A stretch of DNA of 64,000 nt from Sympetrum striolatum (taxonomy: Eukaryota > Arthropoda > Insecta > Odonata > Libellulidae): NCBI GenBank assembly GCA_947579665.1, contig OX388345.1, positions 36,175,849-36,239,848 of the forward strand. Reading direction: 5' to 3'. The first letter of the stretch is position 1, and every line of letters begins with the position of its first letter. Below are positions 25,141 to 37,808 of this stretch, one piece after another. The notes under the pieces were generated by a model that saw nothing but the letters and a program-made list of their open reading frames with translations, ran no database searches and was not told the origin of the DNA. The position numbers and the translations under genes are program-made.

Positions 25141-28100
25141 ATGCTAAGGTATTTTATTTCCATTTGATCATAGTTCATGTTATACCTTCCCTTAAAATTG
25201 GCGTCTTGCTGTATGTGAAGCATAAATAAATAAATATTTCCATTTCCTCCCAATTTTACTGGGCTCTAGGCAGTTATTAAACATCAGATATAATGATTTG
25301 GTGGTCGTTTTAAACATTGAAGCTTTTAAATTGCTTTTTATTTATTCTTAGGATTTATTCTTACAGAAAAAAAAATTTATAAGTGCAAGTTGTGGGCGGT
25401 GGTATGGGAATAAGGTGGCGGTTTGGAAAGATCTGGGTTAATATACTTGTATTAATATAATCTTCAGTTGTTAGTAGTTTACGTTTTTGGAAAGTCCGCG
25501 AGTTCGCGGGATTACCTTTGGGTTTTACCTTCCCGGGGATCGCTGGATTCCCTTTAATATGGGGAATGCTCTTATCTTTTCTACGTATCGGATCCATCGC
25601 TTTACAGAGAAAATCGGCCTGTTCCGCGAAGAGGCAGCGTAAATCTCTTAACTGCACCTCTTTCTTATGAGTCGGAGGTGACGTCAGTCAACAAGCATGT
25701 CTCCTTCCCTCCCACTCCCTCCCAGCCGTTTAAATTGCGTAATGGAATCGGGAATCCTCCTGGCGCCTCTGGCGAGACTTAAGAAGCGCCACTCTCTTAA
25801 ATGTTTCTATATTTATATAAACAGAACGAGAAACACACAAAGTGCCCCCTTTTCTGTAGAGTTCCTCTTGTTTGGAAATTTCTTCTTGGAGGAGAATTAT
25901 GTATTTGACGTCAACTTTCTTTTTGGCGCTTAAATTAAAAATTTCGTTCTACTCCTAGAAAAGCGATTCCTGAATGGTGGTACGTATTCCAGGCGTACAT
26001 TCGATGGGATCTTGGAAATGTTATAGTTAATAAAATTGGCATGATGTAAACATTTGATCATGCTAGGAATTGAGATAATGTTATTCACGTTATAAGATAG
26101 CGTGAAGCCTTTCTGTTTTTCATAACAAGTTTGACCGAGCAAATTATGTGAATTAGCATTGCTGTGACGTTTGAAGTTAGGTGAAGTTCTTGGATTGGTT
26201 TGCAATGATGTTATAAACGTGCACGAAATTTTAACAAAGTTTTGAAATCGTTCAGCTAAATTTTAGAAACCGTCAAAAGATTGTTTCCTCGTGCAGTAAT
26301 AATCAATCAATTTCTACAGTGTTAATTTTTCAGAAAAAAATGCGAAATCATATTTAAACGCGACAAGGTTAAAAGTCTTTTCCTAGTGTTACTATTTGTC
26401 TGTAATGTAGATTAAAATGAGTGCCCTGAACAGAGATTAAGCACCCTTTCTATTCTTATCTCATTTATTTCTTATACAAACAAAAGATAAACCTTACGTA
26501 ACGTTCTTAGTTATCACAATGTAATGGATCATTGATTATCGATGTAGCACTAGAATAAAATTCTTAATATTCATTCATTTAATTAATCATTGTTTTTGCC
26601 CGTACAGTTAGAAACATTTTAAATTTGCAATTATACACTTACTTAAAATTTCGTGGAAAATGAAAAGCTGATACCATTATTTCTTATGGATAAGTCTATC
26701 AGGTCACATTATTCTTGTTTCATTGTTTACCAAATTTCCGAAAAATAAGGATATGTTTTGATCTCTCCCTTTTTAATACGAAACCGATTGGTATCGTTCA
26801 AGGAAGCGTAACCGATTGTCTTGTTTTCTTATGAAGTTCAATGCCTATGTTTTGTAGGAAAATATGGACGATTAAACTCTCTCCTTCAAGGTATTCGCAA
26901 ACCGGTTTTTATTCGAAGGAAAAAGGTTTTATCCGGAGATTGGTTTGTGGGAAACATTCTCATACGGCGTAACGATCAACGTAATTCTGGTTTTTATCTC
27001 GAATCGTCTCGCTGTGGGCTAAAAAAGCGTTTCCCGACCGCGTATCGTCCATCATTTCGAGAAGCCGCTCGGCAACTTCTATAAATACCTCCGCGTACTT
27101 ATGAATCGCGAGCAAGTCATGCATCGCTCGAATTGTCCGTGTCGCAACCCTTCAAACCGCGAAGTATTTTCGCAAAGAAATTCTTAGTCACCGCCGCAGC
27201 GGTCTTTTTTATGGGAGCGGAAATCCTAGCCATCAGTTTCTGGGAAAACTTAGAATTTGACGTTAAAAATGGAAATAATTTCAGACGAGAAAAAGCACAG
27301 TAAGAGTACAGATGGGGTTGGGAGTGCTCGAGAATAGCTCTTGTATCTTCAGTTTTTGTGGGCTCTTTTTCAGTGCGTGATGCTCCCGGTAAGAAAGCTA
27401 TTTCACTATCTGCCTAGAGATACTTTTCATGCTTATATCTACCGCTTCAAAAACGTTTCCTGCGTAGCATTCACTTACTTTACCTTTTCATCGCTTGTTT
27501 ATTCCCATAGGTAAGTTATGCCGGTAACTTATCGGTTTGTTTCGTATTTTATGTGCTCGAGTGAACTAGTCGTGAGAAACCAGTGGGCTATTTCTCAGGG
27601 AAACTTGAAAACACATAAATGTATTGTCATTTTGATCTAGTAGTGACACTTATTTAATCAGGGTTTAAATGGGTATTGATTTAAATAGAACTTGTAACAT
27701 TACAATGCTGAAGACTAAAGTGGGCAATTTAATTTTGGAATTTTTTATTGAAATACTTGTGCGTATTGTTGCTTTATGGTCGTATGATCGTGCGATTTAA
27801 ACATTATACTTGTCCGGTATAAAATCGACGTCTAGGTCCAATCTATATTTCTATTTATATCCATCATTTCATCAATATAATTTTTTAAAGGATTCATGTT
27901 TTTGACGCTCATTTCAGAAATATATGTCTAATGTTGGATGGTGTCTCAAGAACAGCAAAGTAAAAATGGCCATATTTTAAATTGTTATTATTTCAGTTTC
28001 ATCCAGTAAAACATGCTCAGGGCCGTGATAGTATTTTAATAAGGTCGTAGTAATGTTAAACATTTCTTATAATTTCAGCGCAGTTCTTTTTGATACTCTA

Positions 28101-28185
28101 AAAAGGTATTTATTAAGTTAAATTGTTCTCTTGCCAAACTACTCTGTACAGTAAACAATCTATACGATGCGCACTGCATCATACT
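25141..28185. other. No recognised gene
   Basis: GC-richer patches at about 25480-25790 and 26980-27240; frames of 87-98 codons there have no domain. The rest is AT-rich unique sequence. Confidence 0.4.
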
Positions 28186-28403
28186 ATACGTGGGGTTTAA
28201 AAATAAATCACCCGATTTAAAAAAAATTGCTTACAAAAAACAACTTACTTATGTGCGGCTGGAGGGTTGTTATTACATATAACATTTGTAATAAAAAGGA
28301 TTAAGATTTTTTTATTTGATCCAGATTTATAGGATGTTAAATATTAAATGGTCAATAGATATAATTTTTAAAATCAAGTATTTCTTTTGAAACACCCTAT
28401 ATA
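28186..28403. mobile_element. Mariner/Tc-type MITE with diverged terminal repeats
   Basis: Left end TATACGTGGGGTTTAAAAAT with AAATCACCCGATTT is mirrored by the right end, whose reverse complement reads TATAGGGTGTTTCAAAAG then AAATACTTGATTTT. The arms are about 32 bp with several mismatches. Both ends abut TA. Length (about 218 bp) and lack of coding capacity fit a MITE. Confidence 0.55.
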
Positions 28404-28930
28404 TTCAAGTAGCTTATTTTCTTTTCCTCGAAGGTATGTTACGTATTTGAAGCGCAAAATATTCTTTAAATCATACGGTTAGATCAGGCTGTTTCTATTC
28501 TCCCAAAAGGAGAACTCTCTGTAGGTTTTGATCCCCCGCGGATATATCTCCGTTGCGTGGATGTATTAATACGCCCATTTTGTTAAATTTAGCCGACGAA
28601 CCGCTTGGAAGAGGTCCCCCATTGTTCGGCAATAAACGTAGTCAAAACTCATCAATCTCACTCCGTCGATTCAATTCCGTTAATGCGTTCATGGCTCCGG
28701 AAATTCGGGCTCCAGGTAGAGTGATTCACGCTGAATGCAACTGGGTGTGGCTGCCTGGCTCTCGTTTCCTTATACGACTCCTTTGTCTTTGCCAAGTTCG
28801 GTGCGAGCCTCGCAGTTGCCCCTTTACCATCTAAGTTTGGCGCCCTTCACTCCTGTTTGATTATTTTGAGAATGTTATTCGAAACATTAGTTCACGTGGT
28901 TATTTTTTGAGACTACGGTTTTAAGAAGGG
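28404..28930. other. No recognised gene
   Basis: The frame 28553-28834 (93 codons) has no recognisable domain. Confidence 0.35.
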
Positions 28931-29015
28931 CTCTCGCGGGGTCGAGCTCACGACCGGCAGCTCGACTTGCGTGCACGACTGGCAAGTGTGAATAGTCGTG
29001 CACCACTCATGTCGA
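28931..29015 (-). mobile_element. tRNA-like SINE head with two perfect hairpins
   Basis: The minus strand reads CCGGTCGTGAGCTCGACCCC, close to a tRNA T arm with B box. Two perfect inverted repeats are present: GTCGAGCT/AGCTCGAC (28941-28948, 28959-28966) and GTGCACGACT/AGTCGTGCAC (28971-28980, 28994-29003). A clear A box is not seen. It could be a decayed tRNA-derived SINE; the first hairpin corresponds to the T-arm zone. Confidence 0.4.
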
Positions 29016-29183
29016 TCACGGTACATTAGCTTAACCGTGTGTCCAGTCGAGCATAGAGTAGCGAAAAGTTGGAGTTACGGCTAGGAATCTCGATCGTTTG
29101 TGAATTTCAGCTGTTTATTTGCATTTCACAGGCACTCCTAAAAGCTTCGAATTTCAACAACCTTCATCATTTGAACGATATTA

Positions 29184-29232
29184 AGAGACTTGGTAGTCTC
29201 AATGTCGTCCTAATCAAAGACGTTTATTAACA
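29184..29232 (+). mobile_element. LINE 3' tail fragment (family L1a)
   Basis: AAGAGACTTGGTAGTCTCAA followed by TGTCGTCCTAATCAAAGACG matches the tail at 29881-29922 (AAGAGGCTTTATAGTCTCAA and so on). Diverged copy in plus orientation. Confidence 0.45.
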
Positions 29233-29567
29233 TAATTCAGCTGAACAATCCTCGACGTTTTTTCGTTCGACTTTCCTCGTTCGATTTTTCATTGCGAATG
29301 TGAATTATGTTCAGTAATGTTTTAAGTTCCCCAGTTTTCGCATCTAATCTCTAGAGAGAAGATGACAGTGCTTTGGGAAACTATGAAATATGTGCCAATG
29401 AAATTAAATCCAAGACTTTATAATGGTGAAACATCTTTCTAAGCAGATAATTCATCAAGACTTGTCGACTATTGTTTGTTTTGAGTTTCATGGATTTTCC
29501 AGTCTCGTCTTTTGACAGATCAGCGATATCTTTTGTGAAAATACTGGCGAATGTGACGTATAAAGTA

Positions 29568-29834
29568 AAGCCCGGTTCACACGGTGCATGTTTTCTAGCT
29601 TGATTCCTTGCGTGGAACCCTGCATGCTCGCTAGCATGAAAATTTCGTGTCTGCCTGCTGCTGGGCATGCTCCCTTGCTTGATTTTGAGGATTAGGACAA
29701 GTGCTATTTTTCCTGCATGTTTCGCTGATTGTTGGTTGCTATGCGTTGCTAGCTGAACTATTTATTGCTAGCAAGCATGCAGGGCTCCACGCAAAGAATC
29801 AAGCTAGAAAACATACACCGTGTGAACCGAGCTT
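29568..29834. mobile_element. 267-bp MITE with 69-bp terminal inverted repeats, TA flanks
   Basis: Left arm 29568-29636 and right arm 29766-29834 are inverted copies with about six mismatches; both start AAGCYCGGTTCACACGGTG and continue through TTTTCTAGCTTGATTC and CCCTGCATGC. TA dinucleotides sit immediately outside both ends (29566-29567, 29835-29836), as expected for a TA target duplication. The interior has extra partial copies of the TGCxTGCT and GCTTGATT words. No coding part. Superfamily not certain; TA flanks favour Tc1/mariner-type movement. Confidence 0.85.
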
Positions 29835-29874
29835 TAGTACCTAGTTTGATCGTCAACTCGTAATACTTAGGTTA

Positions 29875-29942
29875 GATCTAAGAAGAGGCTTTATAGTCTC
29901 AATCTCGCTCTAAATAAAGTCCTTTTATTATTATTATAATTA
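29875..29942 (+). mobile_element. LINE 3' end (family L1a) with ATT tail
   Basis: CTAAGAAGAGGCTTTATAGT, CTCAATCTCGCTC, then AAATAAAGTCCTTTTATTAT ends in a trinucleotide ATT run. Matches minus-strand tails at 9544 and 40963. A direct repeat (TTGATCGTCAACTCGTAATA at about 29846, TTGATCATCAACTCGTAATA at about 30004) flanks it at some distance. Confidence 0.6.
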
Positions 29943-32900
29943 CATTGTATCTTTGTGCAGATTCCATGTAATATGTCTGCGTTCAGTTTAGATAGTTCTT
30001 TGTTTGATCATCAACTCGTAATACATTGTTTCTTCGTACACTCTACAAATGATAATATTTTGATAGGATAGGCCAAAGAAGGCATCTCATATTTTCTCTT
30101 CTCAGTTTTACGGTGTTTATCTAATTGGAAAATGTTGTTTCCTCGATGTCATTTTGAAAGCACAAGTGTATGCGAATGATATTAGAAAACATCCTCCACC
30201 CATCCTTGTTATTTCAACGATAGTTTTTAGGTTCGCCCATCTTTTCAGGCGACCGAAAAACATGAAACAATTAGTTACTCAGTTACTTAATTATTAGTCA
30301 GTTAATTAGATACTCATCATTCCAGCCATTGAAGTTTGATGTACATAAATGCATTTAGCCCATGCCGTTATTGTAAGGCGATATTAAAATTAATTTTCTT
30401 TGGTTTATAAAAATTAGCGGCTGCTTTAAAAACAAAAATCCTAATGTAAAAAATACGTTGCTGAAGGTCATTGACTGGTGTATGTCTAAATCTGGGGATA
30501 ACATCACTGAAATGAAATATAGCATAACGAAATGTGTATTAGGTCGAGTTGTTTTATCAAGGTCGCGTCTCAGTGCAGACATTATTCCAATTAAGTGCGA
30601 ATTTCCCTTGTTCAAAGTGCTTGAACGTATTTATTAATCGCTTGCTCTGCTTTTCTTTGGAAAGGAACTTTTAACCTATCTTCGTGGTCAAGGATGTAAA
30701 CACCTTTTAGTCAGTCTCGTACATTTGCTATCTCAAAGGCCAGCAGTTTCGATTCTCTTGCACATATTTTAGGTTTTTCATTTTTGATATTATGACTTTT
30801 ATTCCTATATTATCAAATAATTCAGAAGTGTTTAGATCGCTTCTAGAGACGATTAAAACTAGGTAGGGAAATTGATGTGGTTCTACAAGATGGTCTGAAA
30901 CCCCTAAAGTTTATCTGGCATAAAAATGCCTGCTAAGGAATTGCTGATTTGCCTTTTGACTCTCAGTTCAAACGAAATTTGTCACTGCGAGGAAATATTA
31001 AGATCCAGGAAATGGTGGGTATTTTCGCGTGAAATTGTCTCATTTGAGGTATTTGTTGTTACTTATGAAATTCTAATAGATGCTGTATTAATTTTATTGT
31101 CAGTCGTTAAGTTGTACAAATTTACAGTAAAAGGTATTCATTATTCGCAATATATGTGGATTTAACATGGATGGCTTCATCATAGTTTAAGTCTAAGCGT
31201 TAATTTTTCAGAACACTCTGTTTTAGGTGTTAAAAATTTTCTTACTTACATATATTAGGAGAAAACTGTAAAGGGCTTTCTGAATTTTTTCTTCCAAAAG
31301 GCGTGAGATACCTTTAGACCGGCTTCAATATTTTCACATTAAAGTGGCATTGGCGCTGTTCCGTTCCCTATTATGTGAGAATACAGGTTCCATTACTTTT
31401 AATTTCCCTCCATTTTTCTCCAAATTTTCTCCTCCCCATGCTGCTGTTCCTTGCCGAGAATTTTCGGTTCTCCGAACATGCGTGCCTTCAACCTCTGTTT
31501 TTCGATCACTCGTTTTCGTCACAGGAATTCCGCTAAACACCGCCAATGATGGATGCAAAAATTATCGGATCATCGTTAATTGATAAAGCCGCTAGTCGCA
31601 GAATTTAGCAAGGACGAGATGCCTCGAATATCGATGTATACGGGTGCGTGTCATCAGAGAGCAACCTTCATCTCTCCATCCTCAGCCTTTTGCAAGGCCG
31701 GAAAGACGTGTCGCGTCGCGCAGGTGCTTTGGTTAATCTCGGCTGGCGATCTTAATATGAGGAATTCATGACGTCTTCTCGGCATTTCTTCTCCGGCCAT
31801 GTGTCCGAATGGCCGCCCCCTCGGCTGGACCGATTTTTACTGCCTTCTTCCGCCCACGAGAGCCGACAACGGGGTCTTTCTTTCTCAACCAACGCCCACT
31901 CCTCCTTTCTCCGGAGGTGCAGATCGGGGAGTGGTCTGCAGAGGGAGCCGTGGGCAGAGCTCGTTCTCAGAGACGTTTACGTATAGCTTTTCTTCTGATC
32001 CGTATTAGGAAAGTTTAGGTGGAATTCAGGGGAATTTCAACATTCGATGGCTTGATTCAGAAACAACGGATGAATGGAATCGGTTTGGTTTATGCTGGCT
32101 AAAAGTAGAGCTGATCTCAAATGAGTGGGTGCCTAGAGGCGAGAAAACATCCGGAGGGAATATATTCGAATCATCCTGTTACCGAGTGTTAGTTGTAATT
32201 ATTGCATACAAATTGATTTATATTGATACGACAGTACTGCTAAAGAGAGATCCTCTATATGATATTGCTACATTCATTATCTTTAATGTTAATTCATAGT
32301 GTCCTCTATATTGTGTTAAATTCCAATTAATGAGTATTCACCGGAATTTATTTATTTATTTTTTATTTATTAGAATTTCCGCCGCAGTTAGACAATTCTG
32401 TTGCTAGCGTAATTATGACATTACATTATATTACGATTTAAAGGTTACAATTACATTTATATAACAATTAAAAATTAATATGCAATTTTAGCTACATAAG
32501 TTTGTGATAATACGATAATATAAATACGCAGTATTTGAGTCCCGATTTGAAGCATTTCTATGACTCTGATTCTTGTCGTCTGAGGCTGCCGCGACATTTC
32601 TGACCTCTGCTCTGATCGTAATCTTCAGGGCATTGTCTCGCATTTCTCACTCCCTTTACTATCTGTGAGTCACGAAATGATATGCGTCGTAAGTTCCTGA
32701 TTGTTTCCAATTTATTTCATTAGTAGCTTGGATGAGATTATCGTTTACTCGGCGCAAGTATATGTTTATGCGTAATAAAGAGAAAACCTTGACATAGCTA
32801 CTGTCGAGCGCAAATGTCATCTTCTCACCATTTGAATATGGCATTCCTTGTCCGACATACAATAAATCGCTAAGCCTGTTTTAAAAAGATGAATAAAAGC

Positions 32901-34361
32901 TAGGATGAATGAGGTAAATGAAGTAGGAAGATGAGTGTAAGAAGTTGCATTAATAATTCGCAAATGCCAGAAACTATTTCTCTCGTTGGAAAGTGTTTAT
33001 GGACCGTCTGGTAAGAATTAATATTGTATGCTCTTCGAAAGCAAACCGAAATGCATTTATTTTTATCCATTTGTTGGCTATAAATAACGGGAGGTCTTCA
33101 TTAAAACCCTATTTCCTATGTACTTCAAGAGCTTTTAATTAAATTATCGTTCCGTCGGATGAAAGCTGAAAAGGAAATATGGATTGATATTTACCGTTTT
33201 AAGAGGCACCGTAATATAATACTAAGTACATATTTGTCCTTTCTAATTATCATTTAAGAAGATGGCGTGTTCCATCACAAATATTTGCGAAAGTGTTTCT
33301 GTTAGTTAAGAAAAGGTATTTAATTTTCAAGAAGTTCAGGAGGCGTATACTTTATCTGCTGAAAGATTTTATTTTTTTCCATGGACATGTTTATTTACTG
33401 GATTTAGTTACGTAACAGTTGTGTTCATTATATTTCGAAAAGAAATTCTGCTTTTCGTTTTACTCAAGCCATGCTGTATTATCGTCTTACAATTGAATTT
33501 CCGGATGCTAATTTTTTTGGACATTTTCCTTTTTTCTGTTGTTAATTTTATCGTGCCCTTTATGTGAATATTATGTCTATTCTTTGAGTTTCCTAACAAC
33601 AGTTAAGTTGCAATTATGAATATAAAGATATTAAAGCATACAAAATAAAAAATAAATCCAGTTCAAAATGCATAGAATCCATCCAACTTTTGAGTTGGTA
33701 AAGTTCCGCTGAAAATTGATTTCAGTTTGAGCGTGTGAATTGTTTTAAATAGCCTCGTCGCCAAGGTATTAACGTGTGAAAATCTCAGCGTTTTAGACCC
33801 ATCTTTTGATTTACTTATATGTTTCTTCTCCTTCTTAGTCTCCTCTTCTGTTTCTGCAACGTTAGAGATTCTTTGTTCTGAAAAGGAAGCAAATAATGTA
33901 TTACGCAAAAAATTGCGAGAATTTTTCCAAGGACGAGAACGGTGAATGCGATCGTAGGCGTGGACGTGATGGCGAGAAGCGTATGTCGCTATTCCGCACA
34001 GCATCATTAATTTAAGGCCATTTAATTCCTAATCTGATACTTCATACTCCTGTGATTACACAAACATGATTCCAGAGGGCGATTTATAATACCTATCGTC
34101 TGAAACAACTCGTCCAGCAAAGCTGCGGACGTATTCATGCTATGTTGAATTACTTGGAAAGAGCTGTGAAGTCATCGCTTACTCAAAGCATATTTCGCAT
34201 TACGTATTTTTCGAAAATCTTACTCATGGCGGGACTTACTGGAACCTTTACTCATGGAATAACTTGAATTGGTATTAAATGTCCCATTTAAGGATAACTT
34301 TCCACTGTTTAGGGTCATTCAACGTCATCATTTCAGCTCTTGTACCGAATCTCGAGATTAA
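29943..34361. other. No recognised gene; GC-richer island near 31620-32010
   Basis: Three overlapping frames of 69-72 codons cover 31768-32018 in different phases, which is what GC-rich non-coding DNA gives. The stretch 32345-32375 is an ATTT-rich low-complexity run. Nothing else recognised. Confidence 0.4.
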
Positions 34362-34602
34362 AAAGAACAGAAAAAGGAAAACAAATTTCCACAGGAAACT
34401 AATTCCTATTTTTTATTAACTTTTGCGTAAACCACAACAGCAAAACACACGACTAGTTTCGACGCATGAGCGTCATTCTCAAGTCAACTTGACACTCATG
34501 CGTCGAAACTAGTCGTGTGTTTTGCTGTTGCGGTTTACGCAAAAGTTAATAAAAAATAGGAATTAGTTTCCTGTGGAAAAGATTTTCCTGTTTCTGTTCT
34601 TT
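34362..34602. mobile_element. Snapback element: near-perfect inverted repeat, arms about 108 bp
   Basis: Left arm 34362-34470 and right arm 34495-34602 mirror each other from AAAGAACAGAAA through TTTCCACAGGAAACTAATTC, a TTTTTTATTAACTTTTGCG block, CAGCAAAACACACGACTAGT and TTCGACGCATGAG. Differences are few (for example GTAAACCACAACAG versus GTAAACCGCAACAG, and a small indel near the outer ends). The 24-bp spacer contains its own palindrome TCAAGTCAACTTGA. Each arm's inner end carries GTCGAAACTAGTC, the GAAA-palindrome motif. No target duplication is evident and nothing is coded. Confidence 0.9.
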
Positions 34603-37559
34603 CGTCATGGAATACCACAAAGTTACTCGCAAGTCAGTTGATTTCGAGATGAAAAATTTGAAATATTAGAATTAAGCATGTTTTACTTACAATGTTTTCT
34701 TCAGTCAGCTGGAGATTTGCCAACTAAGTATGTATAAGCAAATTTTTTAAATTCCAAATAAAGTTGAAGAATTAGTTACATCTTAAAACGCATTTTTATC
34801 AAAGAAAGACGTATAGAAAGAGCACAAAGCTCTCGATACCTAAATATTTACGGCCTCTTTAAATCGTTTTCTTTGGCTATATCAATGCGGCCCTTCGCAA
34901 CTTTCAACCTTTAAATAAATAATATATATGTCTTGATAAAATTCAAGCAATATTCAATTCTATATCCCGTTTTATTCCCACAGTCACTTTGTTGATTGTG
35001 AATCCATTGTTGATACCAAGTTTATTTACATACAATTACGAATTCAGTTGATCGCATCGCATCACAAAAACATACAAATCCAGGAGTGAAAAATATTCTG
35101 TGCGATTCATAGAAAATGGGACATTTACTGAAACAATGATTGGTCTAACAGAGGTAATTAAATACGTGATGCGCATCTGAATTTTTTAATGCAGGAAGAA
35201 AGCAATAAATAAAATAATCGGCATAGGAAAGTCGTAAATAAGTTTTGCGTCACATTCTACTTTGTTAATTGAATTAGTCTAGCGTCCGCCGTAGCGTGTT
35301 CGAGCAGAATTTATTGCTTCTGCGTGTCTAAGCTGTTTTCATTTAAAGTTAAAGTAGGTAAAATATTCCAGTTTGGTTGGTTAAATAAGAGCTAGGCTTC
35401 CATTAGAGTATTATTATAATATTTTGGATCCTTGAAGCCTTTTAATTCTTTATGTTTTCTGACGTCGTTCATTATTGAGTTTGAAACTGAGATTTTGATT
35501 TGGTCATTGAATTTGGTTCATGGATTTATATTGAAATCAGATTTGTTATTCCCATTCTCCAACACTAAATTTTAAGATTTCCATTTTCTTACTGTTCGTG
35601 AAAGACTGCTTAAAAACTTAGCATGAGGAAAAGTAAAGCTCATTTTTGCAAATTAAAGTTGAATTGAATTAAGTTACGTATCCGTTTTTCTGCTTAATTT
35701 AAGGTTTCTGCGCATGCTATCACAGCATTTTTATTATCTTATTCTTAGTTTCGTAATTATTTCAAATGAATATCCCTTTTAGGCTTGGTTTTCCTGCCTC
35801 TTTTCGAATAACTTCTCGACTAAAATTATTTCTGAGATACTAACTTTATTTTCTTTTCAGACTAACTCAATGCTTCAATGTTCAAATTTGAGGTGAAGTT
35901 TCAGCTTCGTGTTCAAAACTCTCTTCAGAAAAGCTCGGTTTCTTTCTACGTCTGTAAGGACATTTCTTACTTTTTCCACTCAGCTATATTAAAGATGTTC
36001 GTTGAAAAATTATTTGGTTAGGGACACCAATATCGAGGCCATTAAATTAAAGGACTCCTTGAATCGTCTTGGCAGATCTGGATAAATGGATCGACGCGTT
36101 TACTTTTTGGTTTTTCCAACTTGGCAGCCGGAGTAGAGACACGTTAGTTCGTATTTTTAAAACACCTAAAGTTGGGTTTCCGTCTCGCAACGCGTTGCTC
36201 CACATCTGATCGCTTTTTTCGCTCTTGTATCTGTATGGTTTTCTTATGCGATACTAAAATAGTCGATGGTGGAAAATGATTATGAATTATTTGGCAAAAG
36301 TATACTATGGATAGACAGTGAACTCGCAATCAACAAAAAATAAATTTAACATAAGAAATAAGATATAAATTCGTGAATTTTATCATGACGTTTTGATAGA
36401 TAACGTAAAAGTTGAAAGTTGATAAAAACCGTATTAGTGTAGCCAATTAAAACAATGTCAAGAAGCCGTAAATATTTAGGTGCCGAGGATTTCCCTTAGC
36501 ACTCTATTTGTACGTCCAACTAGGATACAAATTTCATTGTTAAGGATACAAAATGTGTATTAAATACTTAATTTAATTTTGAATTAAGAATACTACTTAT
36601 ACGTACCTACTTTATTGGCAAATCTCCATTTATAAATGAGAAAGAAAATAAGTAAAATTTTCAATTGAGCAAACAAAATAGTAAGGAAGCACAAAAGTAA
36701 GCAAAGCGCTTGAAAATAAATCGGTACCTTACTCTTATTTGTAAAGTCACTTGCGAAAGTTTCGAATGAACATATTAAAGTATGGGATTTTGTACAAAAC
36801 TTTTGTCTTGTCGATGTGATAACAAGAAAAGATATTGTCCAAAACTTAGTTGGACCTGTAATCTGTAGTTAAAAATCATGTAATTTTTCATTATATTATC
36901 TAAGTGCGTGGGCTTTGTATGGCGGTTTAAAAATGAAAGCTGAGTGAAACTTGAAAAATAATTTGTTAACTAGTGGATCGGACATTACCTTATGCAATAA
37001 TATTTCTTGAAACCAACTCCAATCTTTCACATTCGATTCAATAGATATATATTATCACTTGAAAAAATGATAACGTTAGAATTTCAAAATTTACTAATTA
37101 TTCCGTTCAAGGCTTAGATATGACTAGTTTAGGTCCACCTTAAGTTAGGTCTGGTCCTATGGTGACGAAATGAATGTTCGGAGTTCCCCGCGTCATTTCG
37201 TTTAGTCGTCGGTTAGAGAGATGAGTACGGCTCGCAGTTGCAGGGTGGGATAAAGAGGCGAGTGACCTTTCGCGAGAGTGATTCCCTTCTGAGCATGCGC
37301 CGTGCCTTCTTTCGCCTCCTTGTTCATCGTGACCTTCACTTTCAATGCCCTAGACCCGATCGCGTGGCCGTCCAGCGGACAGCGGCTATTTTTTTCCGAC
37401 AGCCTCCTGAATGGTCGGAAAAAGACTATCGGAATCCGCCCTTTTTCAGCTTCGCCGGAGGGGAATCGGTGACGTGTGCGACGTCCCACAGGCGGTAACG
37501 CAACTTCCTAAGCTTTCTTTTCGCGACACAGGCTTTCCTTAAAAGAAGTTTTGATGTCT
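34603..37559. other. No recognised gene; GC-richer island near 37180-37500
   Basis: Opposing frames of 95 and 86 codons cover the island, neither with a domain. The rest is AT-rich unique DNA. Confidence 0.4.
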
Positions 37560-37770
37560 TTTGATACAGACTTCCTTAGGATTTGGCACGCCATTCTGTT
37601 ATGAAAGGCTTGGAATTCTATGATTGAATTAGTATTACGATCTCTAATTTTTATGTAAATAATCAACAGACAGTTACGGCCCTCTTCTTGTAGAGGACGA
37701 TGCCCAGCAGGGTGAATTTCCATAGGATTATGGGACTGAGTAGTTTAGTAGTAATGTGCTTTCACAGTAT
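37560..37770 (-). mobile_element. SINE S1 body, older truncated copy, minus strand
   Basis: Aligns to 37800-38010 with an offset of 241 bp: shared TATGAAAGGCTTGGAATTCT, ATTAACAGACA-TTACGGCCC, CTTCTTGTAGA, and GGATTATGGGACTGAGTAGT. The tRNA-like head is missing in this copy. It lies directly next to a fuller copy. Confidence 0.7.
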
Positions 37771-37808
37771 AGTAGTACTTAGTAGTTTAGTAGTAATGTA
37801 CTTTCACA
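37739..37808. repeat. 42-bp direct repeat between the two SINE copies
   Basis: AGTAGTTTAGTAGTAATGTG then CTTTCACA occurs at 37739 and, with one change, at 37781. It is probably the joint between the two SINE units. Confidence 0.7.
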
